From Rubellimicrobium roseum (GTDB taxonomy: Bacteria; Pseudomonadota; Alphaproteobacteria; Rhodobacterales; Rhodobacteraceae): a stretch of DNA of 64,000 nucleotides. Shown piece by piece: positions 49,967 through 62,827 of the stretch. Within the stretch, counting starts at the first letter, position 1; each line of letters starts with the position of its first letter. The notes below the pieces were generated by a model. It was not told where the DNA came from and did not search any database. It saw only the letters and a program-made list of their open reading frames with translations. The position numbers and the translations under genes were made by a program. The stretch is taken from assembly GCF_006152145.1 (NCBI RefSeq), contig NZ_VDFV01000010.1:56864-120863 (forward strand). Direction: 5' to 3'.

Positions 49967-51186
49967 TGCCGTTAAACAAGCTCACTGATGCGAGACTGCG
50001 GAACCTCAAGGCTGAAGATACGGGCAACTTAGCCGACGGCGGCGGCTTGTACCTCTTCACTGCCACCACGGGTCGGCGGACTTGGCGCTTGGCTTACCGT
50101 TTCGGTGGTAAACAGAAGACCATGGTCGTCGGGCCGTACCCATCTGTGCGACTAGCAGAGGCTCGCGAAGCGCGCGAGGAGGCCAAGCGGCAACTGCGCA
50201 AGGGTGTTGATCCCATGGCGGTCCGTAAAGAGGCCAAAGCGAGCCAAGTGACCGAGGAGGTTAGTCCCATAACTTGGCACGACGTTGCCGGAGAGTACCT
50301 TCGCAAGCTGCAACGCGAGGGTAAAGCTTGGCGCACGGTGAAGAAGCAGTCGAGCCAACTCGCCCTAACCTACCCCGCTCTGGGCACACGTCCGGTTGCT
50401 GAGATCCGCCCTAGAGAAGTCTTGGACATGTTACGCCAGATCGAGGCACGCGGTCGCCTGATCTCGGCACGTGAGGTCCGTTCCTTGTGCTCGCGGGTGT
50501 TCCGGTACGGAGTTGCCGCGCAGCACTGTGAGGCGGATCCGGCTGCCATCCTGAAGGGCGCGCTGACCAACGCGACTGAGAAGCATTATCCTGCGATCTT
50601 CGATCCTGCAGAAGTGGGTGCACTGATCCGAGCCGTTCGGGGCTATGAAGGCGATCCTGCAACCCGCACGGGGCTCCTGCTCTGCGCTTACACATTCCTT
50701 CGCCCCGGCGAGGTCCGGTCGCTGCAGTGGGATGACATTGACTGGGAAGACCAGGTTATCACAATTCCTGCAGATCGCATGAAGATGCCTCGGCCCCACA
50801 AGGTGCCTCTTTCAAGGCAAGTGCACGAGATCTTAGAACAGATGCGGCCGATCTCCGGCACTCGTCGCTACATCCTGCCGAGCCTGAGGCCCGAAGACCG
50901 CCCTATCAGCGACAACACTATGAGCGCAGCGCTCCGGCGGTTGGGTTACCCGCAGGGCACGATGACCGTGCACGGCTTCCGACGCATCGCCTCGACAATG
51001 CTCAACGAACTCGGTTGGAACCGCGACTGGATCGAGCGGCAACTCGCACATGCTGAGAGCAACAAGGTGCGCCGCGCATACAACGCAGCCGAGTACTTGG
51101 AGGATCGAACCCGCATGATGCAGGCCTGGGCAGAGCGTCTAGACGAACTTGCAAGCGTACCTAAGGCATTTCGGCAACAAACGTGA
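49966..51186 (+). CDS. Tyrosine-type site-specific integrase (P4-like)
   Basis: A 406-residue tyrosine recombinase. The N-terminal 90 residues (KLTDARLRNLKAEDTGNLAD; GKQKTMVVGPYPSVRLAEAR) are the arm-binding domain of P4-like integrases, followed by a SAM-like core-binding domain and a catalytic domain with Arg246 (TFLRPGEVRSLQW), His336 and Arg339 (VHGFRR), His362 (QLAHAE) and nucleophile Tyr372 (RRAYNAAEYLED). Such enzymes integrate islands into tRNA 3' ends, and a tRNA-Gly lies 160 bases upstream. The gene looks intact, so excision may be possible. GAGG precedes the ATG. Confidence 0.93.
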   Translation: MPLNKLTDARLRNLKAEDTGNLADGGGLYLFTATTGRRTWRLAYRFGGKQKTMVVGPYPSVRLAEAREAREEAKRQLRKGVDPMAVRKEAKASQVTEEVSPITWHDVAGEYLRKLQREGKAWRTVKKQSSQLALTYPALGTRPVAEIRPREVLDMLRQIEARGRLISAREVRSLCSRVFRYGVAAQHCEADPAAILKGALTNATEKHYPAIFDPAEVGALIRAVRGYEGDPATRTGLLLCAYTFLRPGEVRSLQWDDIDWEDQVITIPADRMKMPRPHKVPLSRQVHEILEQMRPISGTRRYILPSLRPEDRPISDNTMSAALRRLGYPQGTMTVHGFRRIASTMLNELGWNRDWIERQLAHAESNKVRRAYNAAEYLEDRTRMMQAWAERLDELASVPKAFRQQT

Positions 51187-51242
51187 TCGTCCTCACGCGC
51201 GCGGTAAGTGCCCGGTTGGGATAGGTGGAAGGCGGCGCGGGC

Positions 51243-51410
51243 CGGTGCATCCCCGATCTCGCAGGGGACGATCCTCGATCTGCCCCTCGAGAACGTCACC
51301 GCTCGGTCCATTCCTCTTCGCGCGAGGAACAGGCCTTAGCTTTCTTTTTGGCGGCCACCAAGCGGTACTAGTCGTCCCTGATCGGTTCAGCCCGCTCGCG
51401 CGGAGAACAA
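51243..51410 (-). repeat. Three decayed CRISPR repeats at the leader-distal end
   Basis: Degenerate copies of the array repeat lie at 51243-51271 and 51304-51332 (about 22 of 29 positions kept in each) and at 51383-51410 (one base deleted, several substitutions). The segment between the second and third is 50 bases instead of 32, so an insertion has occurred there. Confidence 0.75.
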
Positions 51411-51442
51411 TTCTGGGCGAACGCGCCGGTTTGGATGGACGG

Positions 51443-52752
51443 CGGTTCATCCCCGCTCGAGCGGGGAACAGCGATCACGGGCAATGGCCGCGTATTCGGG
51501 GGATAGTTCATCCCTGCTCACGCGGGGAACAGAGGGACGCGCCACCCGCGACGGTGATCGTGGCCGGTTCATCCCCGCTCACGCGGGGAACAGCCGGCCG
51601 GCGTCTCGCTGGACTACGACATCGACGGTTCATCCCCGCTCACGCGGGGAACAGCGCCTCAGCAGCCCCGGCATGGACACGTCGTTAGGTTCATCCCCGC
51701 TCACGCGGGGAACAGCGCGACATGATCGGGGACGCCTGCAAGATCGGCGGTTCATCCCCGCTCACGCGGGGAACAGTCGCCGCCCAGGCGCACCAGGTCG
51801 CGGTTCCACGGTTCATCCCCGCTCACGCGGGGAACAGCTGCGCAGGGCAACTCCCCCGGCTGCGCGTGGCGGTTCATCCCCGCTCACGCGGGGAACAGGG
51901 CAACTTCTCCGCGCCCGCCTCGCCCGCCTACGGTTCATCCCCGCTCACGCGGGGAACAGCTGCGCAGGGCAACTCCCCCGGCTGCGCGTGGCGGTTCATC
52001 CCCGCTCACGCGGGGAACAGACGAACAGCGCCGTGTCACCCACGACGAGCGGCGGTTCATCCCCGCTCACGCGGGGAACAGTCCGCCGAGGTGTCGTGGA
52101 CCTTCCCGGCCGCCGGTTCATCCCCGCTCACGCGGGGAACAGGTCAGCCGCGCGCATGGCCCGCTCGTCCTCGGCGGTTCATCCCCGCTCACGCGGGGAA
52201 CAGACCGGTGCGCCGATGGGCATGTGAATACCCATCGGTTCATCCCCGCTCACGCGGGGAACAGCTGTCCCTCGTCGCCACCTACTGCGTGATGGCCGGT
52301 TCATCCCCGCTCACGCGGGGAACAGTGGAGGGGCGGCAAATGAGGTGGGCGCTCTCCCGGTTCATCCCCGCTCACGCGGGGAACAGTTGATCCGATCGGT
52401 CAGCGCGGCGTCCGCGTCCGGTTCATCCCCGCTCACGCGGGGAACAGTAGACCTTCATCATCTTGTTGGCGCCCATGTCCGGTTCATCCCCGCTCACGCG
52501 GGGAACAGACGCGCTCCTGCCCTTCGCCCTCGTAGGCAAACGGTTCATCCCCGCTCACGCGGGGAACAGCGGTCCTTGAACGAGCGGCACATTCCATTCG
52601 GCGGTTCATCCCCGCTCACGCGGGGAACAGGCCTCGGGCGGCAACATCTCGGGCATGATCTACGGTTCATCCCCGCTCACGCGGGGAACAGTACCGCTTG
52701 CGGAGCGCGTCGAACGCCGCAGACGGTTCATCCCCGCTCACGCGGGGAACAG
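51443..52752 (-). CRISPR. Type I-E CRISPR array, 22 repeats of 29 bp, 32-bp spacers
   Basis: Repeats recur every 61 bases. The first, at 51443, and the second, at 51504, carry 2-3 substitutions; 51565 to 52724 hold 20 repeats, all identical except for the first base of the copy at 51687. On the plus strand each starts CGGTTCATCCCCGCTCACGC and ends GGGGAACAG. Read as crRNA on the minus strand, the 5' handle is ATGAACCG and the stem-loop is CCCCGC-GTGA-GCGGGG, the classic I-E type. cas2 lies to the right, so transcription starts there and newest spacers are at the right end. The spacer at 51838-51869 is repeated exactly at 51960-51991. No spacer was seen to match the window outside the array. 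Confidence 0.98.
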
Positions 52753-52847
52753 TCTGACTGGAAGCAGTTTTCCTGTCTGTATTTTTTCAATGTCAAAGAG
52801 CTTACCGACCGGAGCAGACTCCGAACAGTTCGGGATGAGAGAAGTTC
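52753..52847 (-). promoter_or_regulatory. CRISPR leader
   Basis: The gap between the last perfect repeat and the cas2 stop. On the minus strand it contains GCTCTTTGACATTGAAAAAA and a further A-rich stretch next to the array, in contrast to the GC-rich surroundings, as expected of an I-E leader that drives crRNA transcription and guides spacer insertion. Confidence 0.65.
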
Positions 52848-54044
<1,197 letters not shown>

Positions 54045-54048
<4 letters not shown>

Positions 54049-54760
54049 GCTGCGCGACGGATCAGCATGAGCCCGCAGCCGAATGCCTTCGCCCGCCCGA
54101 AGCCCTCGGCTATGCGCCCAAGGAACGCTCCGGGCTCAGTCACCTTCAGCATGCCTGTCGTCTCAAGCACGCCAAACTGCGGCTGGCCTTTGCGGGGCCC
54201 TCGATGCGAGGGTAGTGCCACCACCGCATAGTCAGACACTGTTACGCCCTGGGCTTCAAAGCCGTGCTTGCTGCCCTGCTCGGCCAGCCAAGCGGCTCCT
54301 TTCTCCTGCGCCAAGGCCATACGTGCCCCAGACCTCGCCTCCGAAACACGGCCCGAGGGAAGGCCGTGCAGCGCATCCATGACAACATCGACATGAACTC
54401 GCCCCGGCTTGCCATCCGCACCGGGAGCCCCGATGCGCCGGGTTCGCGTGGCATTGACACGCAGCATGAAGCCAAGCCGATCACCGGCGCGCAGGTCGGG
54501 GGCGAACTCTTTCACTTCAGGCTGGTCAAAGAGGCCACCGGCTGCCCAGAGCGGCTCACGCTGCGAGAGCACCAGGAAGCGCCCTTGTCCCTCGGCCCGC
54601 CACAGGAAGTCACGCCGCCGATCCGGACCATCCGCAAAGAGCGTCCAGAGCAGCCGGTGGTGAGCGTCCATGGCCCGACTGGCGTCCTCCGGGTCCAGCA
54701 GACCTGCCAGGGCTGCCGCCGAGGGCGTACGGGAGAGCGCAAGCCGTGACAGGAACAGGG

Positions 54761-54764
<4 letters not shown>
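54045..54764 (-). CDS. cas6e: crRNA-processing endoribonuclease Cas6e (Cse3)
   Basis: A 239-residue Cas6e that cuts the repeat hairpin and stays in Cascade. Two RAMP/ferredoxin-like halves are evident; the N-terminal helix AMDAHHRLLWTLF carries the His pair at about 35-36, one being the likely catalytic residue, and the C-terminal Gly-rich loop reads GFGRAKAFGCGLMLI. It is coupled to cas5e and cas1 through 4-base ATGA overlaps. Confidence 0.95.
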
Positions 54765-57066
<2,302 letters not shown>

Positions 57067-57067
<1 letters not shown>

Positions 57068-58548
57068 CACGCGCTCTCCACCGTCTTGGTCATGGGCGCG
57101 AGGCCCAGCTTCGTGAAAGCGTCCCGCCCTGGCCGGATCCGTCCGGCGAAGTTGGCCAGGAGCCCCGACCGGGCAGTCACGATCTTCGCCACGTCCTCGG
57201 GTTCACGGTCGGCCAAGCCGGGCAGCGCGGCGTCATCAAAGAGCTTGAGCGCCACCCGCATCAGGTCGTTGCGCCAGCGGGCCGCGACCTCGCCGGGCGC
57301 ACGGCCTTGCTGGAGCTGGCCCAGACCGTGATCGAAGGCGCCCTGTGTTTGCAGGAAGAAGTCCTCGACCGTCGCCTCCAGGGCCGTTCCCTCTGCCAGA
57401 ACCGGCTTCAGTGCGCTCCGAAGGCATTGGCGGAACAGCTCCGCTGCCTCGAGCATCCCAAGCAGCATCTGCATCGCGGCATCGGGCAGCGTCACAAAAG
57501 GCTGGCGCGAGAGTGTGAAGTCGCGAGGCTTCATGTTGTCCATGGCCCAGCCCGCGACGAGGACGGTCGCGTGGCGGTCACCCGGCTTGCGTACCTCGTA
57601 GTCGTCGAGAGCCTGCGCGCGCTCCCGCAGCTCGCCCTTGCGAGCCACCAGAGTGCCCAGCCAGTGACGATAGCCGAAGGCTCCAGCGCGAGGATGCTGG
57701 GGCAGCAACTCGGCGCCAGCCTTCTTCCGGTAATACGGCGTCAGGGGATGGCGCCAGCCCGCGTAGTTTGTGCCCCAGGGCTTCTGGACCACCCCGATGA
57801 CCTGCCCCTCATCAACGACAAGGCGCAGCCGGCGCGGCATGCCCCAGAACGCGAGCGCGGGTGGCGCCTGCTCCGGCCACGTCTCCGAGCCAGGCCTGTC
57901 CGACACCCGCGTGGGCTGCATCCAGGGCAGCCCCTCAGGTCCCACGGGCCGCCCATCCGGAACATTGGCCCAGACCAGGTCCCAGAGGTTGTCCTCCCCT
58001 ATCGCTCCTGACGGATCGACCAGCGTCACCAGTGGCCCGCCACCGCGCATGGAGGTGCGGTTCCCAGCGCCACCGGTTGGTGCAAATGCCTGAAGCGTGT
58101 AGAGCGCCATGGCCGCCAGCGACAGATCCAGGGCGGGATAGCGGTCGCGCCGGACCAGCACGTCAGCGTTGTTGCGTGCGGCGTTGGCGCCGGCCGAGTC
58201 GATAAACAGCATGTCGGGCGGGATCGCGTCTCCCGCGAGAGGCTCGAGGTCCTGCAGGAAGCGCGGCCCCTCCCCGTCCAACTCGAACGCCGGAGCCAAG
58301 GAAGCCAGGCGCTCGCGCAAGCGCGCCGGATCGGGCACCTGCCGCTCCTCCCAGTCCTCGGCATCGGAGGGCGGATCCGCCAGAGCCACAAGGCCTACGA
58401 GCATCTCGAGGCAGGCGATGTTCAGGTCAGCCCGGGGCCAGTCCGGTGCGAGGATGCCTACTTCGGCGATCTGATCCGGCCGGATCACCTGGGAGCCCGA
58501 CGTCGTACGGACGGGGATCCAGGGTTCAGTAATGAGGTTGAGCGGCAT
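57067..58548 (-). CDS. cse1: Cascade large subunit Cse1 (Cas8e/CasA)
   Basis: A 493-residue Cse1 that reads the PAM and recruits Cas3. It starts MPLNLITEPWIPVRTTSGSQ, the standard Cse1 N-terminus, and contains AAMALYTLQAFAPTGGAGNR, TSMRGGGPLVTLV and QKPWGTNYAGWRHPLTPYYR, followed by the C-terminal four-helix bundle. It is the first gene of the Cascade-adaptation operon and is separated from cas3 by 177 bases holding a palindrome and room for a separate promoter. Confidence 0.95.
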
Positions 58549-58567
58549 GACTCGCCTAGTGGACAAC

Positions 58568-58584
58568 GTCAACTGCTGGTTGAC
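58568..58584. promoter_or_regulatory. Palindrome upstream of cse1
   Basis: GTCAAC-TGCTG-GTTGAC, a perfect 6-base inverted repeat with a 5-base spacer, ends 19 bases before the cse1 start codon. A related sequence, GTCCAGCAGGTTGTC at 61241-61255 (minus strand GACAACCTGCTGGAC), lies 17 bases before the cas3 start. This is a candidate operator controlling the Cascade operon. Confidence 0.45.
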
Positions 58585-58725
58585 TGATCCTGCATGCGAC
58601 CACGCCGGATGTTCCGCTTCAAGTTACTCTCAACGTGTAGCTTTGAAACACTCTGTTCCTTCGGGTATTTGGCTGGAGCATGTTGGTTTCCAAAGAGGTT
58701 GGAACTCACGTCTACCCCGGTCGAG

Positions 58726-61224
58726 TCACAAAAACTCGAGTCCGGTTTTGACCCTGTAGCGCAAGCCCTCGCAGATCGTTCCGTCGTCGCCTACTGGACA
58801 AACAGTGACGCTTTCCCGCTTCCACTCTGGCCAGTCCCAGGTCGCGGCTACGATCTCTGCCGTTCGCTGGTCAGGCAGCCGCAACTTCGCCAACCGTGTC
58901 GCCTGCGCAGCCACTTCACTCAGCATCCAGTCCTCAGCAGAGCCTTTACCGCCCGCCCACGGACGAAGTACGTCGTCAATTCTCCGCGCCAGAACTATAG
59001 GCCGCGTCTCGCCTCCGAGTCGCGTTGGATACTCGCGGTCATCCATGCCTCGCCCTGCTTCGCGATAACCTTGGTCGATCTCCACCACGTTATGCCGGGC
59101 GAGCGCGTCCTCTGCATAGCTCGCACCGATCCGCTGATCTTCGGCGCGCTGTAGGACCTCCGGTACGGCCCTCACCTGATCACCATGCACAGCTTCGATG
59201 AGGTCGCGAAGACCACCGGGAACGACGATCTCTCCGGCCCGGAATAGAACATCCGCCGTGCGCCACTGATCCGGGACCGGATAGACCCAGGCCCCAGAGG
59301 CGAGTACCTTATGTAGCCATTGCGGCCCGGCGACCTCCCCTGGATCAGGCGAAAGCACGTGCAGCACTGGTCCGGCCACAGGTCGTGCCTCGCGCGGCCG
59401 CCGGTCCAAGTGACGCCAAAGGCGCCCCGCCCGCTGAACCAGCGCCGCCATAGGCGCGAGGTCCGATACCATGGCGTCAAAGTCGAGGTCCAGCGAGGCC
59501 TCGACGACCTGCGTAGCGACCAATACTCGCCCCGCCCTTCCCTCACCATCCTTACCGAAGCGCCCGAGCGCCCGCGCTTCAACAACTTTGCGGTCGCACA
59601 GGGTGAAGCGGGCATGGAGCAGCTCCGCTTCGACACCCCTCGCCTGCAGGAGGGCCACACCTGCGATAGCGTCATCGACGGCGTTGCGCACCCAGACGCC
59701 GGCCGCTCCCTGTCTGGCGGCCTCAGCCAACAAGTCGGCAACTGCTTCCGTAGAGTCGATCCGTTTTACTGCGACCGATCCCTTGGGCGAAGGACCGACC
59801 GCGAACTCCTTGACCGCGGCACCGCCAGCTACAACCAACGATGGGTAAGCCGGATCGGGGTCGGATAAGGGTGCTCGGCCAGCCCCTACTTCAAAGGCTG
59901 ACATTAACCGCTCGCGTTGCTTCAACGGCAGTGTCGCCGTGAGTAGGATCGCGGAGCCACCTTGCATGGCATGCAACCGAAGCAGCGCCTCCAGTTGTCG
60001 TGCCATGTACGGGTTCCCCAGTTCGTGCACCTCGTCCACGATGAGGATCTTCGAAGACAGCCCCCACTGCCGCAGGGTCGAGAACTTCGTAGGAAGCACT
60101 GCGAGCAGCGCTTGATCTACCGTTCCGATGCCGACGTCGGCGAGCAAAGCCCTGCGGCGGCTGTCTGCAAGCCAAGGTGCGCATGTCACGTCATCGCTGG
60201 CCCTCTCGCGGCCCACGACCTCGCGGAACTGCTCCGAGAGGCCGGACCGGCCGTGGGCAAGCGTCAGAGACGGATGTTGAAAAAGGCACCCGATCACCTT
60301 TTCCGCACGAGCGAACATCGCATCGGCTGTGGCCATCGTCGGGAGAGCAACATAGAGGCCACGTCCCTTTCTGGCGAGCAGCATTCGTTGAGCCAAGATC
60401 AGCGCTGCTTCGGTCTTGCCCGAACCAGTCTCGTCCTCAAGGATGGCAAGCATAGGCCCGTCCGGGAGGGACACCTGAGACGCCGCCTCCTGCATGGGTC
60501 GAAGGGCGAAGTTGAAGAGCGGTTCGGCTCTGACCGCCGCTCCGGTTAGCCCAGCCTCAGCAAGTGCCTGAGGTACCTGCTGCTGAGTGAACTCCAGATA
60601 CTGCAAAGGCCCAAGATCCGGCCCTCGGGGCGGGAACCATTCCGGGTTGGAGGCCACCCAGTCAGCTACCACGGTTAGGCCCGAGAGCCACCAGCTTAGA
60701 CGTTTGGCGTCGACGCTGCTCAGGTCTAGTCGAGCTTCGGGCCAGATCTCAAGAAAGTTCAGGATGACAGTCGTCGCATCCTGCTCTGCCTCTGGCCCAG
60801 CCCGTCGAGCCATGGCTTCGAAGTCATCTACCGTTCCAAGCCCACCTTCGCTTGCACTAGGTGGGCGTCCATGGTGCCCAGCGACTGCGGCGATCAACGG
60901 CCGCAGCCCGTGTCGCGTCCCGCCAAGCCGCTCAAGTAACAGCTTCTCGTTCCGGATCAGCCAGACTTCGGTCAACTCCCAGTGCCGCCGACTCTGCGGC
61001 TGACCATGTTGGATCATGGCTCGAAACTCAGCGCCGATCTTACCTAAGTCATGGAGAGCTACCATAAGGCAAAGAAGGTTCCGCCGGGCGCGTGTCAGTT
61101 CATATGGCGCGAGCAGCGCGTCCGCGACGGCCGCAACGTCAAGCATATGGTAGACCGCAGGATGCGCTGGGCTGTTTGTCGAAGGGCTCTTGCCGGGCCA
61201 ACGCGATAGAGCAGGGTTGAGCAT
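58726..61224 (-). CDS. cas3: CRISPR helicase-nuclease Cas3
   Basis: An 832-residue single-strand DNA nuclease and helicase recruited by target-bound Cascade. The HD domain (about 1-200) has His21, His58-Asp59 in VALHDLGKIG and His117-His118 in AGHHGRP. The SF2 helicase has Walker A DETGSGKTEAAL (GSGK at 267-270), DEVH at 397-400, TATLP at 429-433 and motif VI-like LVQRAGRLWRH. I took the ATG at 61222-61224, although no good ribosome binding site precedes it. It is transcribed apart from the Cascade operon, and a candidate operator lies just upstream. Confidence 0.95.
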   Translation of the reverse strand: MLNPALSRWPGKSPSTNSPAHPAVYHMLDVAAVADALLAPYELTRARRNLLCLMVALHDLGKIGAEFRAMIQHGQPQSRRHWELTEVWLIRNEKLLLERLGGTRHGLRPLIAAVAGHHGRPPSASEGGLGTVDDFEAMARRAGPEAEQDATTVILNFLEIWPEARLDLSSVDAKRLSWWLSGLTVVADWVASNPEWFPPRGPDLGPLQYLEFTQQQVPQALAEAGLTGAAVRAEPLFNFALRPMQEAASQVSLPDGPMLAILEDETGSGKTEAALILAQRMLLARKGRGLYVALPTMATADAMFARAEKVIGCLFQHPSLTLAHGRSGLSEQFREVVGRERASDDVTCAPWLADSRRRALLADVGIGTVDQALLAVLPTKFSTLRQWGLSSKILIVDEVHELGNPYMARQLEALLRLHAMQGGSAILLTATLPLKQRERLMSAFEVGAGRAPLSDPDPAYPSLVVAGGAAVKEFAVGPSPKGSVAVKRIDSTEAVADLLAEAARQGAAGVWVRNAVDDAIAGVALLQARGVEAELLHARFTLCDRKVVEARALGRFGKDGEGRAGRVLVATQVVEASLDLDFDAMVSDLAPMAALVQRAGRLWRHLDRRPREARPVAGPVLHVLSPDPGEVAGPQWLHKVLASGAWVYPVPDQWRTADVLFRAGEIVVPGGLRDLIEAVHGDQVRAVPEVLQRAEDQRIGASYAEDALARHNVVEIDQGYREAGRGMDDREYPTRLGGETRPIVLARRIDDVLRPWAGGKGSAEDWMLSEVAAQATRLAKLRLPDQRTAEIVAATWDWPEWKRESVTVCPVGDDGTICEGLRYRVKTGLEFL

Positions 61225-61240
61225 AATGGAAACATTCACA

Positions 61241-61255
61241 GTCCAGCAGGTTGTC
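61241..61255. promoter_or_regulatory. Candidate operator upstream of cas3
   Basis: GTCCAGCAGGTTGTC lies 17 bases before the cas3 start. Its reverse complement GACAACCTGCTGGAC shares the CAAC-TGCTGG core with the cse1 palindrome, at nearly the same distance from the start codon. Confidence 0.3.
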
Positions 61256-61307
61256 TGCTTGGTGAAGGCACAACTCGATATTCTCAATACGTCAAGTCAC
61301 TGCGCCT

Positions 61308-61811
61308 CTACTCTCCTTGAATAGATGCCGCAGCACGCCAAGCCACCCATCGACGTCGTTGTGCATCGGCAACCCGCGCCCGCCCCTGCGGCGTATTAGG
61401 CCCGGTGCTCTTGCCACCGTGGAACTTGCAGCGGGTCCGGCCCGGCTCGGTCTTGTTGCGGCACGGCAGGCCCTTGCGGGTGCGAGCATTGCAAAGAGCT
61501 GGCTGATGAGTGCCGTCCGGGGCCGCACACAGCGGTCCTTCTGGGCAGAGCGCTCCGGCAGCCCTGGCCGGCGATGCAGAAGAAATGTCATTGGGAGTAA
61601 GACCCCATCCCCCCGCGCGCGCGATGGGTGTCGGATAACCCTGCACCCCGAGCACCTCGCATAACCGCCGCGGGGCAACTTCCCGGCACTCTACGACTGC
61701 CTTTCGCTCCCAGTATTGAACGGTGTCGCGGCTGAAACCGGCCCGCTCTGCGAGTTGCTGCTGCGTGAGGCCTGCCGCCTTACGGTGAGTGCGAAGCTCA
61801 TTTCCGGTCAT
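61308..61811 (-). CDS. XRE-family HTH protein with C-terminal HGGxSTG motif
   Basis: A 167-residue two-part protein. Residues 2-55 are a Cro/CI-type helix-turn-helix (ELRTHRKAAGLTQQQLAERA, SRDTVQYWERK). The C-terminal part has Cys107, Cys117, Cys128 and His131 spaced as a possible zinc site (CNARTRKGLPC; TRCKFHGGKSTGP), with HGGKSTG at 131-137, a motif known from short phage- and island-associated proteins, followed by the basic helix RVADAQRRRWVAWR. The fusion is notable. It lies 83 bases upstream of cas3 in the same direction, so it is a candidate regulator of the CRISPR-Cas genes. GGAGT precedes the ATG. Confidence 0.75.
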   Translation of the reverse strand: MTGNELRTHRKAAGLTQQQLAERAGFSRDTVQYWERKAVVECREVAPRRLCEVLGVQGYPTPIARAGGWGLTPNDISSASPARAAGALCPEGPLCAAPDGTHQPALCNARTRKGLPCRNKTEPGRTRCKFHGGKSTGPNTPQGRARVADAQRRRWVAWRAAASIQGE

Positions 61812-61909
61812 CGGGGTCACTCCAGTCAGCCGGCTGTCGGGTTGGTGTCTGCTGGTTATGGCAGGAATGGGACAGACTGATAGCTTCCCAATTCCGAGAT
61901 CGTTGGCCG

Positions 61910-62827
61910 CTACGACACCTTCTCCCGCAGCCACTTGGTTAACCCAGCATCCAGAACCATCTGCGCCAGCCGTTCTGGTCCGATCGGGGTCACGGTTGCT
62001 GGAATAGGCTCAGCCCCGATCCCGCCGGTGTGCCAGACGAAGAACATACGTGAGATGTCGGGCATGCCGGCCAGTCGGTCGACGTAGTCTTGGAATGTCT
62101 TGGCCGTCGCACGACTCTTGACCTGAACAAAGGCCCGATCACCGGTGGATGGCAGAACGAGTTCGAGATCGACCGTCTTTTGCGCGCCTCCTGTAGTGCT
62201 CGTTCGACGCCACCCACTGCCCGAGAACACCAACTCCACCAACGTCTCGAAGTCCTGCCACGTGAGGAGGGTTATGAGATCGATCTGGGCGCGGAGAAGG
62301 GCTTCCTCTGCGCGCTCAGCGACCTGCACTTGGGCCAGCACCTCGTCGCCAAGCTTCTTAAGGAGATACTCCTTTGCGGCCACGGTGCAGATCGTGCCCC
62401 GAAACATCTGGACGGCCTGAAGCTGGCCGGAGAGGCGTTCCGGTATGAGCGGCTGCCCTCCAACACTATCGCCTCTCCAGCCGTCTACTGTGCCCCGTCG
62501 CTTGGTTCCATCGGCCAGCAACTCCACCGCACCCTCAGGCCTGCACCAATACATGCGTCGGTGGTGGAAGGTGATGAAGATGTCCGTCTCAGGGGCGGTA
62601 TAGAACGTCTGGACCTGAATGAGGTGCCTTTGCACTGCACCGGGATCAGCTCCGGGCTCCGCCATCAGGGCAGCCCGGACAACGTCCCAGTTCCCAGCGA
62701 CGCACGCGTCGTGTGGAACGGTCCGATAGCTGAACCGCAGGACCCCATCGTGGAGCGCTTCCTCTTCCCATTTTCCGCCTTCACCCAATTTGATGTAGTG
62801 AGCAGCGGTTGCTTCGAGCCTTGGCAC
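61910..62827 (-). CDS. Mrr-like restriction endonuclease-type protein
   Basis: A 305-residue protein with a C-terminal PD-(D/E)xK domain of Mrr type: Glu194 in WQDFETLVELVFSGSGW, Asp220 in KTVDLELVLP and Gln235-x-Lys237 in FVQVKSRA give the E-D-QxK set. The first ~150 residues are not recognised; phrases such as TDIFITFHHRRMYWCRPEG suggest a compact beta fold that could read modified DNA, which is inference. A GTG start at 62827 is used. Related enzymes restrict methylated or foreign DNA (type IV). No methyltransferase is nearby, consistent with a modification-dependent nuclease. It sits 98 bases upstream of the XRE protein. Confidence 0.75.
   Translation of the reverse strand: MPRLEATAAHYIKLGEGGKWEEEALHDGVLRFSYRTVPHDACVAGNWDVVRAALMAEPGADPGAVQRHLIQVQTFYTAPETDIFITFHHRRMYWCRPEGAVELLADGTKRRGTVDGWRGDSVGGQPLIPERLSGQLQAVQMFRGTICTVAAKEYLLKKLGDEVLAQVQVAERAEEALLRAQIDLITLLTWQDFETLVELVFSGSGWRRTSTTGGAQKTVDLELVLPSTGDRAFVQVKSRATAKTFQDYVDRLAGMPDISRMFFVWHTGGIGAEPIPATVTPIGPERLAQMVLDAGLTKWLREKVS

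Noticed and set aside
51243..52752. Self-targeting by the array spacers
   Set aside because: No spacer was recognised elsewhere in the window by eye. A genome-wide search is needed before drawing a conclusion.
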